The notes beneath the pieces were generated by a model. The model had not been told where the DNA came from. It was given only the letters and a program-made list of their open reading frames with translations, and did no database searches. The translations under genes were made by a program, and so were the position numbers. Source: Gemmatimonadota bacterium (lineage in GTDB: Bacteria; JBHIER01; G020348925). Taken from it: DNA of 5,599 nucleotides. Location of the stretch: the NCBI GenBank assembly GCA_020348925.1, contig CP070758.1:505210-510808 (forward strand), in the 5' to 3' direction. Positions 1 through 5,599 of the stretch are shown here, in pieces; within the stretch, counting starts at the first letter, position 1, and each line of letters starts with the position of its first letter.

Positions 1-1931
1 ATCGGATTCTGTCCCGAGATATCGATCCTCCCGTCATTATCAAAGTCCCATCGCCAGGTTACGATGTCTCGCAATGATTGGCCCGTAAAATTCACCTCCA
101 GTGGAGCATGCCCACACCTCGGCTCACCGGTAAAGGAAGGCACAAAACCGGTTGCGTCCTTCGTATAAACGTGGACGTCGTCGATGTAAGACCCGGGTTG
201 CGTATTCTCGTTGTCGGATTGAAATCGAAATCGAAGGCGAACGGTGTTCCCCGCGTATTGTGTGAGATCCAGTACAACCCGACTCCATCCACCCACCTGG
301 GGTATCTCAGGATCGTCATTGACTCCGCCCATCTGCCCGCATAAAGGATAAAAAGTGGTCCCGTCCAACGTGATATCTAACCATAAGGGATCGTCTATAT
401 CGTATAAATTGCTTGTATCCCAGACATTATCCTCGACCCAGTTCCAGACCCAGAGGCTCATATAGGCACACCCTATTCCGGAAAGATCGACGGGAGGGGA
501 CTTGAGCCAGCAATCAGCGTTATTCTCATATGTGCCCTCTAAGTCTGTTCCCCAACAACAGTCACCGGAGTGGGCCTGGGATGGTCCGTAGGAAGGAACA
601 CCCAATTCCCACTCGTTTTCAATACCACCTGTGCTCCACTCCCCTCGGCCATGTTCAAAATCCTCGAAGAAAAGAGTCGTCCATAGCCCGGGCGTCATGT
701 TTTGATAATAAAGCAAAGCCTCTTGCATCAAGGCTACGTACGAATCGAGATCGCCATTTTGAAAGGCTATTAATGCCGCCTGTTGATTGGCGTAGGCACT
801 CTGAAACCATTCTTCATGTTCAGGAGGCAAGGGAATTCCCCACAAATGGGTATAATAGTGGAACACAGACTGTGTCAACGAGTGGGCGAGATCCATCGTA
901 TCGGTAGAAGTGGTTACGGTCTTGAAAGTCAAGGATCGATGAGCATCACCCCAGCGTGGATTGTAATCCAGGGCAGGATCCGACGTGTGCCACTGTTCAT
1001 CGCAGCCGACAGGATAGAAGAGGGGAAATTCATCCTCAGGATGCGATACAAAAACAGCAACCATGTTTTCAGAAGAGTAGAAATTTTGAGCGAGAGATGT
1101 CTCCATTTTGATCCATCCATACTCAGGAACAAAATAGTCGATAATCCAGTGCATGTCCATGTAACCATCTGCCCACACCGGTATATTCAGGATCGACCGC
1201 GCCGGGACTCCATTGGCCCGGAACAGGGCGGCTCCGGCATGGGCGTGCCCTGTACAGGAATTCCCCCAATTTATGGTATACACGGCATCAAAAGCTGGTG
1301 GACTGTGAAGGAACGTAATGGGAATACTCCGGCAATATTGATTGATAGCACGTGCAAGATCCAAGAGATTGGTTGTGTTCCCTCGGAGGGATGCCGCCGT
1401 CTCCTGCACAATCGGCACCGCAGCCTGACAGCAATCCGTGGATGCCAACCATTTCTTGATAGAATCGGGCAAATCATCCCTTGTTGGGATAGAGACATAA
1501 TCCGGGAGCTCCGGGTACCTCGTCTCCTTAACCAGCACCCACCCTGTCCAATTGATACTCGTCTCCGGAGCCCGGTTCAGACGGGCGGCAATCATGACAT
1601 TCGGCGGGCTCAAGTGGACGAACCTGTAATCGATGAGATCAGGGCTCTCGACCTCGATGAGTATAGGAACCTGTTCCTCGAAGGAGATTGGGATATGGAA
1701 ATAGGCCTCGTACGTCTCCGTACTCGACTCCTTATCTACGGTTAGATTTCCTATGGCCTGAAGCAGATGGAGTTTTGATTCCGCTGTCTGCTCCTGGTGG
1801 GAGTCACTGATATCCTGTTTGTATGCTGCAATGTTCTCTTCTGTGAATCCACCGATTTCATCGGCCAGGGTGTTAGATGAAAAAACGAAGCAGAGTACAA
1901 CAAAAGTAAAGAGTAACGCTTTTGCCTTCAT
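1..1931 (-). CDS. Secreted transglutaminase-like multidomain protein (copy B, 3' end beyond window)
   Basis: An uninterrupted frame of 643 complete codons starts at the ATG at 1931-1929 and runs off the left edge with no stop, so the gene is partial only because of the window. It is a paralogue of the complete gene upstream, about 83 percent identical by hand count, with one missing codon (after Cys200) and one six-codon insertion (near 380-430). Visible parts are a signal peptide (residues 1-23, cut after TLA), the unassigned N-terminal region, a transglutaminase-like core with Cys226, His261 and Glu277, a helical linker, a MAM/immune-inhibitor-A-like domain and the start of a PKD domain (WRWDFDNDG). 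The unseen part probably carries LamG, calcium-repeat and T9SS sorting modules as in copy A, which is inference. The start is supported by AAAGGAG seven bases upstream and by alignment with copy A. It lies 46 bases after the copy A stop and is probably cotranscribed with it. Confidence 0.92.
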   Translation of the reverse strand, partial: MKAKALLFTFVVLCFVFSSNTLADEIGGFTEENIAAYKQDISDSHQEQTAESKLHLLQAIGNLTVDKESSTETYEAYFHIPISFEEQVPILIEVESPDLIDYRFVHLSPPNVMIAARLNRAPETSINWTGWVLVKETRYPELPDYVSIPTRDDLPDSIKKWLASTDCCQAAVPIVQETAASLRGNTTNLLDLARAINQYCRSIPITFLHSPPAFDAVYTINWGNSCTGHAHAGAALFRANGVPARSILNIPVWADGYMDMHWIIDYFVPEYGWIKMETSLAQNFYSSENMVAVFVSHPEDEFPLFYPVGCDEQWHTSDPALDYNPRWGDAHRSLTFKTVTTSTDTMDLAHSLTQSVFHYYTHLWGIPLPPEHEEWFQSAYANQQAALIAFQNGDLDSYVALMQEALLYYQNMTPGLWTTLFFEDFEHGRGEWSTGGIENEWELGVPSYGPSQAHSGDCCWGTDLEGTYENNADCWLKSPPVDLSGIGCAYMSLWVWNWVEDNVWDTSNLYDIDDPLWLDITLDGTTFYPLCGQMGGVNDDPEIPQVGGWSRVVLDLTQYAGNTVRLRFRFQSDNENTQPGSYIDDVHVYTKDATGFVPSFTGEPRCGHAPLEVNFTGQSLRDIVTWRWDFDNDGRIDISGQNP

Positions 1932-1977
1932 GATAAATCTCCTTTACATCTGTACCCACTTGGAAACTGAATCGATA
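1932..1977 (-). promoter_or_regulatory. 46-base spacer with ribosome binding site before copy B
   Basis: It has the same length as the spacer at 5545-5590 and matches it at 44 of 46 bases. The two differences (1937 and 1938) shorten the Shine-Dalgarno stretch from AAAGGAGGG to AAAGGAG (1945-1939), which sits seven bases from the ATG. No terminator or promoter is evident. The arrangement favours cotranscription with copy A, perhaps with slightly weaker translation initiation. Confidence 0.75.
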
Positions 1978-4900
1978 TTACTTCATTATAATCATCTTTT
2001 TTACGGCTGCAAAAGAGCCTGCCTTCAATCGATAGAAATAGACGCCGTTTGCCATATTCGATGCATCCCAGGTTACTGAATAGTATCCGGGCTTCTTCAC
2101 CTCATTCACCAGGGTTGATACCTCCTGCCCCAGAATGTTATAAATTTTCAGGGTAGTGTGTATGGGACATCTCCTGTCTGCTATCTGATATCGAATATCT
2201 GTAGTTGGATTGAAAGGATTGGGATAGTTTTGAGAGAGATGGAACTGTGTCGGAATCTGGGCTCCGTTTTTCACCAACCCCATGAATTCCGTAAAATCAT
2301 CCGGCGAAAGGTAGGATTCCAAAGACTGGCAGAAGTGGAGCACTTCAGAGGTAATTGTTAACTGCGAAATCGCCGGTCCACACTCCCCAATGCCCAGAAC
2401 CGCATTGACAACCCCCAAAGCATCGAGAATATTCACATCTCCATCACCATTGCAGTCGGCCCGGTCCAGAGGATGCCCGATCAGTAATGAATTTCCTAAG
2501 ATGTGATTGATGACAGATAGAACATCCAAGACATCGATCCCACCCCGGCAATCAATGTCCCCTCTCTCAATAAAACCTTGCTCCGGATTGTATACTTGAG
2601 GACAGTTGTCCTCCTCACACTCGTTCAGCGGATATCCGGGATCGCCGTATCCATCACCGTCGGTGTCCAGGCATGTATCGCACACATCGCCCATGCCGTC
2701 ACTGTCTCCATCCGCCTGATCGGAATTTTCGTTTTCCGGACAGTTGTCGCAAATATCTCCGATACCATCGCCATCCCCGTCCTCCTGGTTAGGATTATGG
2801 TCTTTGGGACAGTTGTCTTCGATATCAAGGATTCCATCTTCATCGGCATCAACTATTGCTGGACTCAAGTGCACCCCTTGGATCCACGAAGCATCGACGA
2901 TTGTCCCGTCATTTCCGTTTCCGGAACAGTCCACAGTTGATCCTCCACTTCCTTCGTTCATTTGCCAGTAACCGACTAAGCCGGGCTCATAGCCGGTCAG
3001 GTATGAATCCCAGTGGGTTCGGATCTCGTCTGAGGTTCGGACAATATTCCACAGCCGCACTTCATCGATGATTCCATTGTACGCTGTACCATAGTTTGCA
3101 GAGCCCCCAATGATGAATTCACTTTCAGTCAGGTTATTCGACGGAAATACCAATTGAGTGATCGGCTGTTTCTCGCCATTGATGAAGATCTCAACCTCTC
3201 CGGCGCTTTCATACATCACAGCGACATGTTGCCATTCTCCAATGTTTAACGAATTCTCAGGAGTGCATGAATAACTCACGGCCCCGCTCTCATGAACGAC
3301 CTGAAAGACGAGACTCGAACCATTCAAGACTGTACCTTGACGCACGACACTGAGGGAGTAAACACCTTTATCGATGAATGTTCCATTATGGATACCTTGA
3401 AATTGACCCCATCCAAGTGGCTTTATCCAGGTCTCTATTGTTACAACATGTGTGAAATTCAAACTCGAATTCGGTTGAAACCGAACATATCTATTATATC
3501 CATTAAAATGGAGTGCGGTTTCACCGTCAAAGACACTAATATAATTCTCACGACTCGATGTTCCTGAAGCCGAGCCGTCGAAAGCCTCTAAACCTACGGT
3601 ATACGTACCTGGCTCCTCATACGTCCAGATCGGATTCTGTTCATAGGAGTCGATCGTCCCGTCAGCGTCAAAATCCCATTGCCAGGTTACGATGTCTCGC
3701 AATGATTGGCCCCTGAAACTCACGGAAAGTGGAGCATTTCCGCACCTTGGCTCAACTGTGAAGGAAGGCACAAAACCGCCTACGTCCTTTGTATATACGT
3801 GGACATCGTCAATGTAAGATCCCGGTTGTGTATTTTTGTCATCGGATTGAAATCGAAACCGAATGCGAACAGTGTTCCCCGCATATCTCGTGAGATCCAG
3901 TACCATCCAACTCCATCCACCAGTGACGGGTATTTCAGGATCATCATAGACTCCGCCCATTTGGCCGCATAAAGGGTAAAACGTGTTCCCGTCCAACGTG
4001 ATATCTAACCAAAGAGGATCGTACCTTTCGTCCCAGTAATCCTCAACCCAGTTCCAGACCCAGAAACTCATATAGGCACATCCTTTTTCAGTGAGGTCAA
4101 TCGAGGGGGACATGAGCCAGCAGTCCGCATTATTCTCGTACGTATTATCCAAATCAGTCCCCCAGCAATGAGTTCCAGAATGGGCCTGCGATGGTCCGTA
4201 GGACGGTACGCCCCATTCCCACTCGTTTTCAATGCCACCGGTGCTCCACTCCCCTCGGCCATGTTCAAAATCCTCGAAGAAAAGAGTCTCCCATAGCCCA
4301 GGCGTCATGTTTTGATAATAAAGCAAAGCCTCTTGCATCAAGGCTACGTACGAATCGAGATCACCATTTTGAAAGGCTATTAATGCCGCCTGTTGATTGG
4401 CGTAGGCATTCTCAAAACGTTCCTCATGTTCAGGAGGCAAGGGAATTCCCCACAAATGGGTATAATAGTGGTACACAGATTGGGTCAACGAGTGGGCGAG
4501 ATCCATCGTATCGGTGGAAGTAGTTACGGTATTGAGTGAAAATGACCGATGAGCTCTTCCCCAGCGTGGATTGTAACCCAGGGCAGGATCCGATGTGTGC
4601 CAATGTTCATCGCAGCCGACAGGATAGAAGAGGGGAAATTCATCCTCAGGATACGATACAAATACCACGACCGTTCTTTCTGAGGGATAGAAATTCAGGC
4701 CTGAAACCGTCTCCATTATGATCCAACCGTACTCAGGAACAAAATAGTCGATAATCCAGTGCATGTCCATGTAACCATCAAACCACACAGGTATATTCAG
4801 GATCGACCGCGCAGGGATTCCATTGGCCCGGCACAGGGCGGCTCCGGCATGGGCGTGCCCTGTACAGGAGTTCCCCCAATTTATGGCATACACGGCATCG

Positions 4901-5544
4901 AAGGATGCTGGAGAACGAGTAAACGCAAAGGGAATGCTCTTGTTACAATATGTACTGATGGAATTTGCAAGTTCAAGAAGATTTGTAGTATTCCCCCGGA
5001 GGGATGCCGCCGTCTCCTGCACAACTGGCGCCGCAGCCTGACAGCAATCCGTGGATGCCAACCATTTCTTGACAGAATCGGGCAACTCATCCATTGTGGG
5101 GATAGGGACATGATCCGGGAGCTCCGTGTGCCTCGTCTCCTTGACCAGTACCCATCCCGTCCAATTGAGAGTCGTCGATGGGGCCCGGTTCAGACGGGCG
5201 GCGATGACGACATTCGGCGGATTCAAGTGGACGAATCTGTAATCGATTAAATCCGGGCTCTCGACCTCGATGAGTATGGGGACCTGTTCCTCAAAGGAGA
5301 TAGGGATGTGGAAATAGGCCTCGTACGTCTCCCCGCTTGCCTCCCGATCCACCCTGAGATTTCCCACGGCTTTATTCAGATAAAGGTTTGATCCTGCTGT
5401 CTGCTCCTCGTGTGAGTCAATGATCTCCTGTGTATACGCTGCAATGTCATCTTCCGTGAATCCAACGATCTCATCGGCCAGGGTGTTCGATGAAAAAACG
5501 AAGCAGAGTGCAGCAACAGTAAAGAGTAACGCTCTTGCCTTCAT
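1978..5544 (-). CDS. Secreted multidomain transglutaminase-like protein with T9SS sorting domain (copy A, complete)
   Basis: This gene encodes 1188 residues. Residues 1-23 look like a Sec signal peptide (Lys/Arg start, hydrophobic core, probable cut after Thr-Leu-Ala). Residues 24 to about 185 are unassigned. Residues about 190-282 resemble a transglutaminase core: Cys227 in NSCTGHA followed by RANGIPARS, His262 in MHW, and Glu278 after GWIIM where the family normally has Asp. Residues 350-412 look helical. Then come a MAM/immune-inhibitor-A-like domain (421-587), a PKD domain (590-673, WQWDFDADG), a LamG-like domain (675-886, ending in the GYWQMNEGSGG region), thrombospondin type 3 calcium repeats (897-988), a dockerin-like pair (994-1053) and a T9SS type A sorting domain (1103-1188, QNYPNPFNP, YNILGQEV, NGVYFYRL). 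The ATG has AAAGGAGGG five bases upstream. The likely role is an exported, surface or released enzyme acting on extracellular protein. The domain calls are firm by motif, but the substrate and even the activity (protease or crosslinker) are not known. Confidence 0.93.
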   Translation of the reverse strand: MKARALLFTVAALCFVFSSNTLADEIVGFTEDDIAAYTQEIIDSHEEQTAGSNLYLNKAVGNLRVDREASGETYEAYFHIPISFEEQVPILIEVESPDLIDYRFVHLNPPNVVIAARLNRAPSTTLNWTGWVLVKETRHTELPDHVPIPTMDELPDSVKKWLASTDCCQAAAPVVQETAASLRGNTTNLLELANSISTYCNKSIPFAFTRSPASFDAVYAINWGNSCTGHAHAGAALCRANGIPARSILNIPVWFDGYMDMHWIIDYFVPEYGWIIMETVSGLNFYPSERTVVVFVSYPEDEFPLFYPVGCDEHWHTSDPALGYNPRWGRAHRSFSLNTVTTSTDTMDLAHSLTQSVYHYYTHLWGIPLPPEHEERFENAYANQQAALIAFQNGDLDSYVALMQEALLYYQNMTPGLWETLFFEDFEHGRGEWSTGGIENEWEWGVPSYGPSQAHSGTHCWGTDLDNTYENNADCWLMSPSIDLTEKGCAYMSFWVWNWVEDYWDERYDPLWLDITLDGNTFYPLCGQMGGVYDDPEIPVTGGWSWMVLDLTRYAGNTVRIRFRFQSDDKNTQPGSYIDDVHVYTKDVGGFVPSFTVEPRCGNAPLSVSFRGQSLRDIVTWQWDFDADGTIDSYEQNPIWTYEEPGTYTVGLEAFDGSASGTSSRENYISVFDGETALHFNGYNRYVRFQPNSSLNFTHVVTIETWIKPLGWGQFQGIHNGTFIDKGVYSLSVVRQGTVLNGSSLVFQVVHESGAVSYSCTPENSLNIGEWQHVAVMYESAGEVEIFINGEKQPITQLVFPSNNLTESEFIIGGSANYGTAYNGIIDEVRLWNIVRTSDEIRTHWDSYLTGYEPGLVGYWQMNEGSGGSTVDCSGNGNDGTIVDASWIQGVHLSPAIVDADEDGILDIEDNCPKDHNPNQEDGDGDGIGDICDNCPENENSDQADGDSDGMGDVCDTCLDTDGDGYGDPGYPLNECEEDNCPQVYNPEQGFIERGDIDCRGGIDVLDVLSVINHILGNSLLIGHPLDRADCNGDGDVNILDALGVVNAVLGIGECGPAISQLTITSEVLHFCQSLESYLSPDDFTEFMGLVKNGAQIPTQFHLSQNYPNPFNPTTDIRYQIADRRCPIHTTLKIYNILGQEVSTLVNEVKKPGYYSVTWDASNMANGVYFYRLKAGSFAAVKKMIIMK
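2671..2850 (-). repeat. Thrombospondin type 3-like calcium-binding repeats within copy A (69-base period)
   Basis: Residues 899-958 repeat every 23 residues: Cys912, Cys935 and Cys958 each follow Asp-rich loops (DADEDGILD, DGDGDGIGD, DGDSDGMGD). A fourth, variant unit follows (DTDGDGYGD, then EDNCPQVYNP to residue 988). This is the usual pattern of type 3 repeats, which bind calcium through the Asp side chains and form a stiff linker. Here they separate the LamG-like domain from the dockerin-like and sorting domains. Confidence 0.85.
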
Positions 5545-5590
5545 GATAACCCTCCTTTACATCTGTACCCACTTGGAAACTGAATCGATA
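5545..5590 (-). promoter_or_regulatory. 46-base spacer with strong ribosome binding site before copy A
   Basis: The spacer lies between the stop of the upstream gene (5591-5593) and the ATG of copy A. It carries AAAGGAGGG (5558-5550) five bases from the start codon. I see no convincing terminator hairpin and no -35/-10 or Bacteroidota-type TTTG/TAnnTTTG promoter pair, so readthrough from the preceding gene is the likely source of transcript. Confidence 0.75.
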
Positions 5591-5599
5591 TTACTTCAT
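5591..5599 (-). CDS. Extreme C-terminus (Met-Lys-stop) of a probable third copy upstream
   Basis: The last nine bases, read on the minus strand, are ATG AAG TAA. Copy A ends in the same way (Met-Lys-TAA, 1986-1978). The identity continues through the spacer and is exact for the final 19 bases of the window (5581-5599 against 1968-1986). The simplest reading is that another gene of this family, or at least one with the same T9SS tail, ends here. Only two codons are seen, so its length and domains cannot be judged. The in-frame position follows from the 3613-base repeat spacing. Confidence 0.7.
   Translation of the reverse strand: MK

Larger units (their letters stand above)
1..1986 (-). repeat. 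Tandem duplication, unit 2 (5' part of copy B plus spacer and copy A tail)
   Basis: Direct-repeat partner of 3629-5599. Divergence is uneven. Positions 691-752 match 4301-4362 without a single difference, while the codons on either side of the transglutaminase-like core differ heavily. The repeat continues beyond the left edge: position 1 still aligns with 3629, inside the PKD domain. Confidence 0.93.
3629..5599 (-). repeat. Tandem duplication, unit 1 (5' half of copy A plus spacer)
   Basis: This stretch aligns over its whole length with 1-1986. The offset is 3613 bases at the right end, 3610 after the one-codon difference near 4943, and 3628 after the 18-base difference near 4015-4035. The alignment includes the spacer and the end of the preceding reading frame, so the unit is gene plus spacer rather than a shared domain. 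No terminal inverted repeats or transposase are visible, so it looks like tandem duplication by recombination rather than a mobile element. Confidence 0.93.

Noticed and set aside
78-344. Plus-strand 88-codon frame with a matching one at 3706-3972
   Set aside because: Both are antisense to the MAM-PKD junction of the two copies. Their likeness again comes from the repeat.
783-1745. Long plus-strand open frame (320 codons) opposite copy B
   Set aside because: It is in codon register with the minus-strand gene, so each codon is the reverse complement of a sense codon. It stays open only because few Leu TTA/CTA and Ser TCA codons are used there. The equivalent stretch of copy A is broken, and the sense frame has clear domains.
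1-1931. Copy B as a pseudogene
   Set aside because: The frame is open for all 643 visible codons, both indels are multiples of three, and the catalytic residues are kept. It lacks a stop only because the window ends.
1932-1977. Possible hairpin TACA-GA-TGTA in the spacer as a terminator or operator
   Set aside because: The stem is four base pairs with a two-base loop and no U-tract. It is too weak to call.
4759-5250. Plus-strand frame opposite copy A that resembles the plus-strand frame opposite copy B
   Set aside because: The similarity follows from the duplication of the sense gene. It has no convincing ribosome binding site and no recognisable domain.
5503-5505. Lipoprotein reading of the signal peptide via Cys14
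   Set aside because: The residues before Cys14 (Ala-Ala-Leu) do not fit a lipobox, which needs a small residue just before Cys, and a good signal peptidase I site follows at residue 23.

Overview
The window holds a head-to-tail array of closely related genes, all on the minus strand, for large secreted multidomain proteins. Each begins with a signal peptide and a transglutaminase-like domain. The one complete copy ends in a type IX secretion system (T9SS) C-terminal sorting domain. T9SS cargo together with dockerin-like and thrombospondin type 3 modules points to a Gram-negative bacterium of the Fibrobacterota-Chlorobiota-Bacteroidota (FCB) sphere, quite possibly one of its uncultured candidate phyla. 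The sequence does not allow a firmer placement. Base composition is moderate and no RNA gene, CRISPR array or transposase is visible.

Layout in transcription order, right to left. (1) Positions 5599-5591 hold only the last two codons (Met-Lys) and the TAA stop of an upstream gene. Together with the following spacer they match the end of the complete gene exactly. (2) A 46-base spacer carries a strong Shine-Dalgarno sequence. (3) The complete gene, copy A, runs from 5544 to 1978 (1188 residues): signal peptide, unassigned N-terminal region, transglutaminase-like core, helical linker, MAM/immune-inhibitor-A-like domain, PKD domain, LamG-like domain, thrombospondin type 3 calcium repeats, dockerin-like pair, T9SS sorting domain. 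(4) A second 46-base spacer is nearly identical to the first. (5) Copy B starts at 1931 and runs open off the left edge (643 complete codons visible). It is about 83 percent identical to copy A by hand count and stops in the PKD domain only because the window ends.

The start-to-start and stop-to-stop distances are both 3613 bases, so the duplication unit is one gene plus its spacer, and at least three units are implied. The short spacers, with no visible terminator and no obvious promoter, suggest a single transcript. The products are probably exported by Sec, moved across the outer membrane by the T9SS and displayed or released, where the transglutaminase-like domain (Cys, His and a Glu in place of the usual Asp) could act on extracellular protein or peptide. 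The substrate is unknown. Sequence differences between A and B are concentrated beside the presumed active site, which suggests paralogues diversifying in specificity.
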